Shown here one piece after another: positions 8,133 through 16,091 of a DNA stretch of 64,000 nucleotides. A program made the position numbers and the translations under genes. This DNA is from Nocardioides sp. Soil797 (lineage in GTDB: Bacteria; Actinomycetota; Actinomycetes; Propionibacteriales; Nocardioidaceae). How positions within the stretch are numbered: position 1 is the first letter of the stretch; each line of letters begins with the position of its first letter. The stretch spans positions 1-64,000 of the forward strand of contig LMSR01000004.1 of NCBI GenBank assembly GCA_001429555.1, written 5' to 3'. The notes under the pieces were generated by a model that was not told the DNA's origin, searched no databases, and saw nothing but the letters and a program-made list of their open reading frames with translations.

Positions 8133-8918
8133 TCAGGGGTTGCCCCACCACTCAACGATCCGGTCGACCACCTGGCTTGCGCCGCGCGCCCACGCGATGT
8201 GGTCATTGCTGTTGCCGGGGAGGACGTCCTCGTCGCGGTAGTGCCAACGGGTGACCACCTCGTCCTCGAAGAGGAGCTCGGTGAATGCGTCGATCGAGCC
8301 GACCGGCGCCATCTTGTCGTTCTCGAGGCTGATCACCAGCGACGGTGTGGTGACCCGACGGTTCGAGGGGTACGGCGTACGCCCGGTGAGCAGCATGCGG
8401 GACCACTCACGCATCATCGTGCGGGCACCGGGTGCGCCGAACGCCGGCTTCGGCAAGTGACCGAAGAGCGTGGTGAGGACCGGGACGACGACTCCGCCCA
8501 TCACGACAAGGTGCGGTCCGCCCCACGGGTGGTGGCGGTGATAGGGCAGTGACGCGCCGACAGTGACCACGCCATCCACAGGTGGACGGTTCAGCTCGTG
8601 ACCGACCACGAGCTGACCCCCGAGACTGTGCCCGAGCAGAAGGACGGGGCGGTCCGGATCGTCAGCGCGCACCTTGGCGACGGCGTTCTCGATGTCGTCG
8701 ATCTCGTCGGCGTAGGACCAGTCGTGCTGGCGGGAGGCCCGCCGCCCGTCGGCCTCGAAGCCGCGGCGGGTCAGTGCCTGCGCGTACCAGCCGCGGGACT
8801 CGAACTCCTCCACGAGCCGGCGGTAGTAGCCGGACCCGATTGCCATCGCGGGAGAGATCAGCACCACGGGTGCGGTCACCTGGTTTCCTCTGCTCGAGCC
8901 GGTCACGTCACTGATCAT
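8133..8918 (-). CDS. Alpha/beta hydrolase (serine aminopeptidase-like)
   Basis: The 261-residue protein has the nucleophile elbow G-H-S-L-G-G around residue 100, an S-L-E-N-D acid loop and a C-terminal N-D-H-I-A-W carrying the likely catalytic His. The N-terminus P-V-V-L-I-S-P-A-M-A-I-G-S-G-Y-Y-R is common in predicted alpha/beta hydrolases of the S33-like group, whose substrates are unknown. ATG8918 overlaps the LysR stop by 11 bases, so translation is probably coupled. Further in-frame codons upstream lie over LysR coding sequence and were not used. Confidence 0.82.
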   Translation of the reverse strand: MISDVTGSSRGNQVTAPVVLISPAMAIGSGYYRRLVEEFESRGWYAQALTRRGFEADGRRASRQHDWSYADEIDDIENAVAKVRADDPDRPVLLLGHSLGGQLVVGHELNRPPVDGVVTVGASLPYHRHHPWGGPHLVVMGGVVVPVLTTLFGHLPKPAFGAPGARTMMREWSRMLLTGRTPYPSNRRVTTPSLVISLENDKMAPVGSIDAFTELLFEDEVVTRWHYRDEDVLPGNSNDHIAWARGASQVVDRIVEWWGNP

Positions 8919-9807
8919 GCCCGCCGGCGATCTCGGCGAGGACACCCAGGGCCCGCACCAGCACAGGGCTCTCGTCATCGGCGCGGGTCGCCGCGACGAG
9001 CTCGGAGTCGGGCACGTCGACCAGGGGCAGGTAGACCACACCGGGCACGGCAAGGGTCGCCGTCGGCTCGGGCACGACCGCGATGCCCAGCCCGCCGGCC
9101 ACGAAGGTGACCAACGTCGAGGTCTCCGCGACCTCGTGGGCGATGGTTGCGCTCAGGCCGGCCTCGTCGAACATGTCCTGAACGAGCCCGCTCATCACCG
9201 AGCGGCCGGCACCGGCGTGGACGATGAGCTCCTCGTCGTGCAGGTCGGTCAGCCGAACCTCCTCGTGGACTGCCAGCGGGTGGTCCTGGGGGATGGCCAC
9301 CCACATCCGCTCCTGCCTGATCGTGGTGAGGGCCAGGCCGGCGGTGTCCTGCGGGCGACGCATGATGCCGAGGTCCAGCGCGCCCTCGCGGAGCGCGTCC
9401 ACCTGCTCCGGGGAGAGCATCTCGCCCCGGAACGCGAACTCCACGTCGGGCAGCTCGGACCTCATCCGCCGCGCCAGCTGGGGCAGGAGGGAGTAGGTCG
9501 CCGAGCCGACACAACCGACCACAAGTCGCCCGACGCGGCCGGCGGCGACCCGGCCGGCGTTGTCGCCCGCCGGGTCGACGGCAGCCAGGATCGCGCGGGC
9601 GTCCTCGAGATACACCTTGCCGGCTTCGGTCAGCTCCACCCGACGCGTCGTACGGCGCAACAGTGCGAAGCCGAGCTCGTGCTCGAGCTGCTTGATGGTC
9701 TGCGACAGTGGCGGCTGGGCCATGTGCAGCCGCGCGGCGGCCCGACTGAAGTTCAGCTCCTCGGCGACGGCGACGAAGTAGCGGAGATGGCGAAGGTCCA
9801 TCGACAC
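8908..9807 (-). CDS. LysR family transcriptional regulator
   Basis: This 299-residue protein has the N-terminal winged helix L-R-H-L-R-Y-F-V-A-V-A-E-E-L-N-F-S-R-A-A with P-P-L-S-Q-T-I-K-Q-L-E, the pattern of the CatR/BenM-like branch. A periplasmic-binding-like effector domain starts near residue 90 (G-R-L-V-V-G-C-V-G-S). LysR genes are usually divergent from their target. Here it sits in line behind the pyruvate oxidase gene (13-base gap) and overlaps the downstream hydrolase. It may therefore control this minus-strand group, or an outside target. Confidence 0.9.
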   Translation of the reverse strand: MSMDLRHLRYFVAVAEELNFSRAAARLHMAQPPLSQTIKQLEHELGFALLRRTTRRVELTEAGKVYLEDARAILAAVDPAGDNAGRVAAGRVGRLVVGCVGSATYSLLPQLARRMRSELPDVEFAFRGEMLSPEQVDALREGALDLGIMRRPQDTAGLALTTIRQERMWVAIPQDHPLAVHEEVRLTDLHDEELIVHAGAGRSVMSGLVQDMFDEAGLSATIAHEVAETSTLVTFVAGGLGIAVVPEPTATLAVPGVVYLPLVDVPDSELVAATRADDESPVLVRALGVLAEIAGGHDQ

Positions 9808-9820
9808 ATACTTGCAGTGT

Positions 9821-11569
9821 CTAGCCGCGGGGGATGTTGCGCATGTTGCTGCGGGCCATGCTCACCGCCTCACCGGCCCCCTTGTTGAGCACGATCTTGC
9901 TCATCGCGGTGGCGAAGCCCAGCACTTGGCCGCCACTGATCTTCGGCGGGATGGAGAGGGCCTGCGGATCGGTGATGACCTCCACCAGCGCCGGCCCGTC
10001 GTGGTCGAAGGCGGCCCGGTAGGCACCCTCCAGGTCTGTGGGCTTCACGACGCGTTGAGCGTGGAAGCCCATCGCCTCGGCGACCGCGGCGTAGTTCGTG
10101 TCCGGAACGTCGACCCCGAAGTCAGGCAGCCCTTCGACCAGCATCTCGAGCTTCACCATGCCGAGCGTGGAGTTGTTGAAGAGGACCACCTTCACCGGGA
10201 TCTTCAACGACGCGGCGGTGACCAGCTCACCCAGCAGCATCGAGAGCCCGCCGTCCCCGGAGACCGAGATGACCTGCCGGTCGGGGTGGCTGACCTGGGC
10301 GCCGATCGCCTGCGGCAGTGCATTGGCCATCGAGCCGTGCAGGTAGGAGCCGATCAGGCGCCGAGTGCCCAGAGGCCTGATGTAGCGCGCCGTCCAGACG
10401 TTGCACATGCCGGTGTCGGCGGTGAAGATCGCATCCTCGTCGGCGATGTCGTCGATTACCGAGGCGGCGTACTCCGGGTGGATCGGAACCAGCTTGTCGA
10501 CCCTGCGGGTGTAGGCGCCGACGGCCTTGTTCATCAGCTTGTCGTGCTTCTTCAGGATCCGGTTGAGGAAGCGGTCGCTCTTCTTCTCCTCCACCAGCGG
10601 GAGCAGCGCCTGCAGCGTCGGGAGTACGTCGGCATGGACGGGTACGTCGACTTCGGTGCGGCGCCCGATGTGCTCGGCGGCACGGTCCACCTGAGCGGTT
10701 CGGGTGTCGGGCAGGAACTGGTCGTAGGGGAAGTCGGTGCCGAGCAGGATCAGCAGGTCGGCGTCCTCGATGCCCTCGGCGGCGGCGCCGTAGCCCAGGA
10801 GCCCGGTCATCCCGATGTCATAGGGGTTGTCGTACTGGATGAAGTCCTTGCCCCGCAGGGAGTGGCCGATCGGTGCCTTGAGGCGCCCGGCCAGCTCGAT
10901 CACCTCGGCATGGGCTCCCTCGACCCCGGCACCGGCGAAGATCGCCACACTGTCGGCGTCGTTGATGGCATCGGCCAGCTGCCGCAGCGCGGACGGCGCC
11001 GGGTGCAGCTGACCCGGCTCGACCGGCCGGCACGACGGCGTCGGGGCAGTGGCGTCGAGGTCGGCGATGTCACCGGGCAGGGTGACGACCGAGACGCCGC
11101 GCCTGGCCACCGCGTGCCGGATCGCGTCGCGGACCACCCGGGGCGCCTGGTCGGTGGTGCTGATCAACTCCGAATAGACCGAGCATTCGTTGAAGATGCG
11201 GTCGGGGTGGGTCTCCTGGAAGAAGCCGGTGCCGATCTGGACGCTCGGGATGTGGGAGGCCAGGGCCAGGACGGGTGCGCCGGACCGGTTCGCGTCGTAC
11301 AAGCCGTTGATCAGGTGCAGGTTGCCGGGCCCGCACGAGCCGGCACAGACCGCGAGCTTCCCGGTCAGCTGGGCCTCCGCAGACGCTGCGAACGCCGCCG
11401 CCTCCTCGTGGCGCACGTGCACCCAGTCGATGCCCCCCTTGGCCGCGCCACCGCTGCGTCGTACGGCGTCGACGATCGGGTTCAGGCTGTCTCCGACGAT
11501 GCCGTAGATGCGACTGACCCCTGCGGACTGCAGCTGTTCGACGAACTGGGTGGCGAGCTCCTTGGCCAC
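9821..11569 (-). CDS. poxB: Pyruvate dehydrogenase (quinone)/pyruvate oxidase-like ThDP enzyme
   Basis: This 582-residue thiamine-diphosphate enzyme has the N-terminal Glu loop (H-V-R-H-E-E-A-A-A-F), the S-C-G-P-G-N-L-H-L-I motif and the C-terminal ThDP/Mg motif G-D-G-G-L-S...F-N-N-S. Length and order (PYR, FAD-binding middle, PP domain) match E. coli PoxB (about 570 residues). PoxB converts pyruvate to acetate plus CO2, passing electrons to quinone at the membrane. GTG11569 is preceded by AGGAGG at six bases, a strong ribosome site, so the longer frame to 11632 was rejected. It is the first gene of a minus-strand run with LysR and a hydrolase. Confidence 0.87.
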   Translation of the reverse strand: MAKELATQFVEQLQSAGVSRIYGIVGDSLNPIVDAVRRSGGAAKGGIDWVHVRHEEAAAFAASAEAQLTGKLAVCAGSCGPGNLHLINGLYDANRSGAPVLALASHIPSVQIGTGFFQETHPDRIFNECSVYSELISTTDQAPRVVRDAIRHAVARRGVSVVTLPGDIADLDATAPTPSCRPVEPGQLHPAPSALRQLADAINDADSVAIFAGAGVEGAHAEVIELAGRLKAPIGHSLRGKDFIQYDNPYDIGMTGLLGYGAAAEGIEDADLLILLGTDFPYDQFLPDTRTAQVDRAAEHIGRRTEVDVPVHADVLPTLQALLPLVEEKKSDRFLNRILKKHDKLMNKAVGAYTRRVDKLVPIHPEYAASVIDDIADEDAIFTADTGMCNVWTARYIRPLGTRRLIGSYLHGSMANALPQAIGAQVSHPDRQVISVSGDGGLSMLLGELVTAASLKIPVKVVLFNNSTLGMVKLEMLVEGLPDFGVDVPDTNYAAVAEAMGFHAQRVVKPTDLEGAYRAAFDHDGPALVEVITDPQALSIPPKISGGQVLGFATAMSKIVLNKGAGEAVSMARSNMRNIPRG

Positions 11570-11671
11570 GGCGGACCTCCTGGTGCTGGGTTGCTGGATC
11601 TCGAGTATGTCGCGGGAAATGGGGAGCAGCACCTATTCCGACGGCATGGCGGTCGCCGTTTCACTTGATGG

Positions 11672-12133
11672 ATGGAGTTGGCCGTCTCGGTGGGAATGCT
11701 GTGCGCAGCGGTGGGCTTCGCGGTCGGGCTGGCGATCGGGCGGGGACGACAACCCAGGTGGGTGGAGAAGGGCAGCTTCGTCCACCAGGTGTCGATCGGG
11801 TTCGCCAGCCTCGACCGGCTTGACGCGCAACTGCTCCGATTCGAGGTCGAGGACGGCTCGAAGCTCTCCGGGGTGGAGGTCGGTGAGATCCGGCTGCCAG
11901 CCGGCTCCGCGGTCTCCCTGGTGACCCGTGGGAAGGAGGTCTTCGTCCCGACCTGGCGCGACACCCTGCGCAGCGGTGACCACGTGCTCGTGGTGGCCGC
12001 CCGCGACCAGGTGGGCGAGGTCGAGGGCCGGCTCAAGTCCGTCTCCCGCTTCGGTCGGCTGGCGCACTGGTACGAGGCGATGGAGCCCGGCAACTCCGCC
12101 CTCGCCCTGGGCGTGCCGAGGAGATCGGCGTGA
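11672..12133 (+). CDS. Membrane-anchored TrkA-C (RCK_C) domain protein
   Basis: The 153 residues contain one N-terminal hydrophobic segment (residues 3-23) and a C-terminal TrkA-C-like domain: L-L-R-F-E-V-E-D-G-S-K-L-S-G, then I-R-L-P-A-G-S-A-V-S-L-V-T-R and L-R-S-G-D-H-V-L-V-V. Such domains usually sit at the C-terminus of K+/H+ antiporters and sense ions or nucleotides. Here it stands alone, either as a separate regulatory subunit or as the remnant of a shortened antiporter. Its stop overlaps the start of the ArsB/NhaD-type transporter, which is the probable partner. Confidence 0.7.
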   Translation: MELAVSVGMLCAAVGFAVGLAIGRGRQPRWVEKGSFVHQVSIGFASLDRLDAQLLRFEVEDGSKLSGVEVGEIRLPAGSAVSLVTRGKEVFVPTWRDTLRSGDHVLVVAARDQVGEVEGRLKSVSRFGRLAHWYEAMEPGNSALALGVPRRSA

Positions 12134-13425
12134 TCCTCACCTGCGCCGCCATCTCCATCTTCATAGTCACCTACGCCCTGATCGCCACCGAACGGGTGCA
12201 CCGCGTCGCCGCGGCGCTCGGCGGAGTCGCGGCGATGACGGTGATCGGCCTGATCGACGCCAACTCGGCGTTCTTCAACCACGAGACCGGCATCGACTGG
12301 AACGTCATCTTCCTGCTCTTCGGGATGATGGTGATCGTAGGCGTGCTCAAGCAGACCGGGCTGTTCGAGTTCCTCGCGCTCTGGGCGGCCCACAAGTCGG
12401 GTGGTGAGCCCTACAAGCTGCTCGTGCTGCTGGTGCTGGTCACCGCGACGGTCTCGCCCATCCTCGACAACGTCACCTGCGTGCTCCTGGTGGCCCCGGT
12501 CACGCTCTCGGTGTGCCGACAGCTCGGCCTGCCCTCCGCGCCGTACCTGATCTCGCTGATCCTGGCCTCCAACATCGGGGGTACGGCGACCCTGATCGGC
12601 GACCCGCCCAACATCATCATCGGCAGCCGTGCGGGACTGAGCTTCGACGACTTCCTGGTGCACTCGCTGCCGTTGACGATCATCCTGCTGGCCGGCTTCA
12701 TCGTGATGGCGCGCTGGTTGTTCCGCAAGGACCTGAGCGCTCCGGTCGACGTGAACGGAGCGCTCGGCGACCTACGCCCACGCGACGCGATCACCAACAT
12801 GCGGATGCTGGTGCGCTGCCTGGTCGTGCTCGGGCTGGTCATGATCGCCTTCAGCCTGCACACCGTGTTCCACATGGACCCCTCGACCGTCGCGATGATG
12901 GGCGCGGGCGCCACCGTGCTGGTCTCGCGCACCGAGCCGGAGGAGTTCCTCGAAGAGGTCGAGTGGGGGACGCTCGCCTTCTTCATGGCGCTCTTCGTGC
13001 TCGTCGGCTCACTCGTTCAGGTCGGTGTCATCGGTCAGATCGGCGAGATCGCGGCCGAGGCGATGGGGGAACGGGAGCTGCTCGCCTCGACGGTGCTGCT
13101 CTTCGGCTCGGGGATCATCGGCGCGTTCGTCGACAACATCCCCTACACGACCGCGATGGTCCCGATCGTCGAGGACATGGTCGCGACCAGCCCGTCGTCG
13201 GGAGCCGAGAGCCCACTGTGGTGGGCCTTCGTCTTCGGCGCCGACCTCGGCGGCAACGCGACCGCGGTCGCCGCCGGCGCCAACGTCGTCGTGCTCGGCA
13301 TCGCCGCCAAGGCCGGCGAGCCGATCAGCTTCTGGCAGTTCACGAAGTACGGCATCGTCACCACCGTCGCCACGCTCCTGGTGGCCTGGGTGTACGTCTA
13401 CCTCCGCTACTTCGCCCTGGCGTGA
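12130..13425 (+). CDS. ArsB/NhaD/SLC13-superfamily ion transporter
   Basis: This 431-residue protein with 11-12 hydrophobic segments is typical of the ion-transporter superfamily. It has S-P-I-L-D-N-V-T-C, S-N-I-G-G-T-A-T-L-I-G-D-P-P-N and a second inverted-repeat copy F-V-D-N-I-P-Y-T-T-A-M...D-L-G-G-N-A-T. The G-T-x-T-L-I-G-D-P-P-N signature is shared with arsenite, Na+/H+ and human P-protein members, so the ion is not determined. No arsenic genes are nearby. The start GTG12130 overlaps the TrkA-C stop, and a 22-bp repeat array begins directly after the stop codon. Confidence 0.86.
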   Translation: MILTCAAISIFIVTYALIATERVHRVAAALGGVAAMTVIGLIDANSAFFNHETGIDWNVIFLLFGMMVIVGVLKQTGLFEFLALWAAHKSGGEPYKLLVLLVLVTATVSPILDNVTCVLLVAPVTLSVCRQLGLPSAPYLISLILASNIGGTATLIGDPPNIIIGSRAGLSFDDFLVHSLPLTIILLAGFIVMARWLFRKDLSAPVDVNGALGDLRPRDAITNMRMLVRCLVVLGLVMIAFSLHTVFHMDPSTVAMMGAGATVLVSRTEPEEFLEEVEWGTLAFFMALFVLVGSLVQVGVIGQIGEIAAEAMGERELLASTVLLFGSGIIGAFVDNIPYTTAMVPIVEDMVATSPSSGAESPLWWAFVFGADLGGNATAVAAGANVVVLGIAAKAGEPISFWQFTKYGIVTTVATLLVAWVYVYLRYFALA

Positions 13426-13480
13426 CTGCCAGTTCGAGCGTCAAGAATTGCCAGTTCGCGCAACAACGATTGCCAGTTCG
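13426..13480 (+). repeat. 22-bp tandem repeat array, locus 1
   Basis: The core TGCCAGTTCG recurs three times at exact 22-base spacing (CTGCCAGTTCG at 13426, TTGCCAGTTCG at 13448 and 13470). The array fills the whole 55-base gap between two convergent stop codons. It belongs to the same family as the arrays at 31655 and, less clearly, 43971. Function is unknown; position suggests a 3'-end or terminator-related role. Confidence 0.7.
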
Positions 13481-14923
13481 TCAGAGGAGGACCTCGTAGT
13501 CGTCGTCGGCGAACCTGGCCTGGCGCTTGTACTCGACGCCGAGCAACGGCCAGTTGGTGGTGATCCGGCCGTCGGCCTGGCGGTACCACGACGTGCAGCC
13601 GGCCCAGACCGAGCCGGAGAGCTCGCCCTGGATGCGGTCGTCGTACGCCTGCTCGACGGCAGGCTTGACGTTCAGCGGGGCACCGACGGCGACCATCCGG
13701 TCGACGTACTCCCGCAGGTAGCGGGCCTGGGCCTCGAGGAAGTAGATCACCGAGCCGCCACCGGTGTTGGTGTTGGGGCCGTACATGATCACCAGGTTGG
13801 GGAAGCCCGGCACGCTCAGGCCGTAGTAGGCACGGGCGCCCTCGGCCCAGGTCTCGTGCAGGTCGGCCCCGTCGACCCCGGTGAGCTTCATCGGGGCGAG
13901 GAACTCGGTGGCCTTGAAGCCGGTGCCCCAGATGAGTACGTCGGCCGGGTGGTGCACGCCGTCGGCAGTGACGACCCCGTCGGGCACGATCTCACTGATC
14001 GCATCGGTGACCAGGTCGACGTTCGGTTGCGCCAGCGCGGGCAGGTAGTCGTTGGAGAAGAGGATCCGCTTGCAACCGATCGGGTAGTCGGGCCACACCT
14101 TCTCGAACAGGCCGGGCTTCGAGCGGGTCTGCCGCAACATGTGCAGCCTGCTGATCCTCCTGATCACCGCCGCGAGCGGCTTGGAGTAGACCCATGCGAC
14201 GCTCAATGTCTCGACCACGCCGTACCAGGTGCCGCGCTCGGCGAGCTGGGTCACCGGCGCCTTGGTGAACATGGTGTGGTGTCGCTCGCCGAACTTCCGG
14301 TCCGGGCGCGGGATGACGTACGGCGCGGAGCGCTGGAACACGTCGAGGTGTCCGACCTCGGGCTGGATCGCGGGGATGAACTGGACCGCGCTGGCGCCGG
14401 TGCCGATCACGGCCACCCGCTTGCCCGTCAGGTCGACGTCATGGTTCCACTCGGCGGAGTGGAACGCGTCCCCGGCGAACGACTCGCGGCCGGGGATGTT
14501 CGCGAAACCGGGCCGCGACAGCTGGCCGACTGCAGGCACCAGCACATCGCACTCGAGACTCGAACCGTCGGCCAGGGTGACGCTCCACGTGCGCGCTGCC
14601 TCGTCGTACGCCGCGCCGGTGACCTCGACGCCGGTGCGCAGGTGGCGCCGCAGGTCGTGCTTCTCGGCGACGCCGCGGATGTAGTCGAGGATCGCGGGCT
14701 GCCGGGAGAAGCGGTGCGGCCAACGTGGGTTGGGCTCCCACGAGTAGGAGTAGAACGGCGACGGCACGTCGCAGGCCGCACCGGGGTAGGTGTTCTCGCG
14801 CCACACCCCGCCTACGTCGTCGCCCTTCTCAAGGATGACGAGGTCGTCGTGGCCGGCCTTCTTCAGCTCGACGGCGGCAGCAAGCCCACCGAAGCCGGCT
14901 CCGATGATGACGATCCGTGGTGG
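13481..14923 (-). CDS. FAD-dependent Baeyer-Villiger-type monooxygenase
   Basis: The 480-residue flavoprotein has an N-terminal FAD motif G-A-G-F-G-G (residues 8-13) and a second NAD(P)H-binding motif G-T-G-A-S-A near residue 178. Between them is F-A-G-D-A-F-H-S-A-E-W, the type I Baeyer-Villiger fingerprint F-x-G-x-x-x-H-x-x-x-W, followed here by Asn instead of Pro/Asp. It would insert oxygen into ketones or hydroxylate organic substrates using NADPH. GTG14923 has AGGAG six bases upstream, so the longer frame starting inside a hairpin was rejected. Confidence 0.88.
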   Translation of the reverse strand, partial: PPRIVIIGAGFGGLAAAVELKKAGHDDLVILEKGDDVGGVWRENTYPGAACDVPSPFYSYSWEPNPRWPHRFSRQPAILDYIRGVAEKHDLRRHLRTGVEVTGAAYDEAARTWSVTLADGSSLECDVLVPAVGQLSRPGFANIPGRESFAGDAFHSAEWNHDVDLTGKRVAVIGTGASAVQFIPAIQPEVGHLDVFQRSAPYVIPRPDRKFGERHHTMFTKAPVTQLAERGTWYGVVETLSVAWVYSKPLAAVIRRISRLHMLRQTRSKPGLFEKVWPDYPIGCKRILFSNDYLPALAQPNVDLVTDAISEIVPDGVVTADGVHHPADVLIWGTGFKATEFLAPMKLTGVDGADLHETWAEGARAYYGLSVPGFPNLVIMYGPNTNTGGGSVIYFLEAQARYLREYVDRMVAVGAPLNVKPAVEQAYDDRIQGELSGSVWAGCTSWYRQADGRITTNWPLLGVEYKRQARFADDDYEVLL

Positions 14924-14965
14924 CACGTGTGGCTCCTGGTCTCGAGGGCTGTCCTGCTTCTGGAC

Positions 14966-15002
14966 TGTGGATTCTCCGGCACCTAGGGCCGGAGAATCCA
15001 CA
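14966..15002 (-). terminator. Perfect 15-bp hairpin between minus-strand genes
   Basis: TGTGGATTCTCCGGC (14966-14980) and its exact complement (14988-15002) flank a 7-base loop. It follows the stop of the minus-strand cap-domain gene by 17 bases and precedes the monooxygenase start by about 43. There is no U-tract, so it may terminate by structure alone, as is common in actinobacteria, or protect the upstream transcript. Confidence 0.55.
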
Positions 15003-15018
15003 TTTCACCGGACCCGAC

Positions 15019-15639
15019 TCAGCCGATCGTCGCGAGCACGAGGTCGGTGCCGCCGGCGAAGCGCGCCACGAGGCCGGGTCCGGCCGGCAACTCCGCCCCC
15101 ACTCGGCGTACGACCGTCAGGGTGAGCGCGCCCAGGGACACCACGGTCCGGTCGTCGTGGTCCGTCGGTCGGCCGACCTGATCGGGCGTGATGTCGGCCA
15201 GGTCAGCGGCGCCGCTGCCGCGCGCCGTGGCCGTGGGCTCGCGCTCGACGACGCTGCCGTCGGCGCGGTGGTAGTCCAGGCGGGCGTGGGTACCGCCGGT
15301 GCGGATGGTCTCGGCCAGCGTGGTGACGAACACGGGGTCGCCGCAACCGTCGTGGACCCACCGCTCACCGAGCACCGAGTGCTGCATGGTGCCGAGGAGG
15401 TGGGCATCGCCGTCGGGCAGCGGCGCTGATCGATAGGTGACGGGCACGAAGAGCGTCGACCCCGACGCCGAGCCGAAGAGGAAGCACTCGATGCCCACCT
15501 CGCCAGCGGGGTCGTCGAGCCGGAAGGTGCCGACCGGTCCACGCTCGGCGATGCCGTCCCACCACGGTCGGGTCTCGAGCCAGGGCCCGACGACCTGGTC
15601 CTTGGTGGGGTTGATCGTTGCTTGGTGAAGGATGGCCAT
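15019..15639 (-). CDS. Maltokinase N-terminal cap-like domain protein
   Basis: This 206-residue protein begins M-A-I-L-H-Q-A-T-I-N-P-T-K and carries G-T-F-R-L-D-D-P-A-G-E-V-G-I-E. Both are familiar from the small actinobacterial proteins that consist only of the maltokinase N-terminal cap-like domain. The kinase domain itself is absent, so catalytic activity is not expected. The role of stand-alone members is unknown. It follows the small NTF2-like gene by 21 bases on the same strand, and a perfect hairpin follows it. Confidence 0.75.
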   Translation of the reverse strand: MAILHQATINPTKDQVVGPWLETRPWWDGIAERGPVGTFRLDDPAGEVGIECFLFGSASGSTLFVPVTYRSAPLPDGDAHLLGTMQHSVLGERWVHDGCGDPVFVTTLAETIRTGGTHARLDYHRADGSVVEREPTATARGSGAADLADITPDQVGRPTDHDDRTVVSLGALTLTVVRRVGAELPAGPGLVARFAGGTDLVLATIG

Positions 15640-15660
15640 GGCAGATGAATCTAGCCGGTC

Positions 15661-15984
15661 TCAGCCCTCGCGGATCGTCATCGAGGCCAGACGGTCGCCG
15701 GCAACGGCGAACGTGAAGCTCGACAGCCCGTTGGCGTGGGTGCTTGCCCAGTCACCGACGACCGTGATGCGCTCACCGTCGACCGTGGTCTCCTGTGGGG
15801 TCAGCACACCCGTGGCGCCGATGAACTCGTTGTCGCTCCACCCCTTGATCGCCTCCCGACCAGTGAAGACGCGTCCCCAGTCGTCGACGAATCCATCGAC
15901 GGAGAAGGCGTCGAGGAAGGCCTCCTCGTCGTGTCGGTTGACCGCCTTGATGAAGGACGCAACCGGTTCGGGAATGTCGGTCAT
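15661..15984 (-). CDS. NTF2-like (SnoaL/ketosteroid isomerase fold) protein
   Basis: A 107-residue protein with the NTF2-like fold pattern: an N-terminal helix F-I-K-A-V-N-R-H-D-E-E-A-F-L-D-A-F, a D-D-W-G-R-V-F-T-G strand region, and closing strands I-T-V-V-G-D-W. Proteins of this size are cone-shaped dimers that bind or isomerise small hydrophobic molecules; the ligand cannot be predicted. ATG15984 has AAGGAGAG close upstream, fixing the start. Probably co-transcribed with the cap-domain gene downstream. Confidence 0.82.
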   Translation of the reverse strand: MTDIPEPVASFIKAVNRHDEEAFLDAFSVDGFVDDWGRVFTGREAIKGWSDNEFIGATGVLTPQETTVDGERITVVGDWASTHANGLSSFTFAVAGDRLASMTIREG

Positions 15985-16091
15985 GATCTCTCCTTGCTGG
16001 TACGGGGTTCTTTCCGGTCCGACCATGCCACGTCGAGATCCTTGGCCGAATGTGATGCGCGCCACACGCAACTGCGGCCATGATGGTGGGC

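Noticed and set aside
9812..11668. 618-codon plus-strand frame opposite poxB
   Set aside because: It shows no family motif. The minus strand carries a full pyruvate-oxidase pattern with a strong ribosome site.
13426..13480. CRISPR-like array
   Set aside because: Units repeat back-to-back every 22 bases with no unique spacers, there are only three, and no cas gene is in the window.
13025..14986. 653-codon plus-strand frame across transporter end and monooxygenase
   Set aside because: It covers two convergent real genes in other frames and shows no recognisable domain.
14924..15001. ATG at 15001 as monooxygenase start
   Set aside because: It would place the first codons inside a perfect hairpin. 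GTG14923 has AGGAG at six bases and matches the FAD-motif start of the family.
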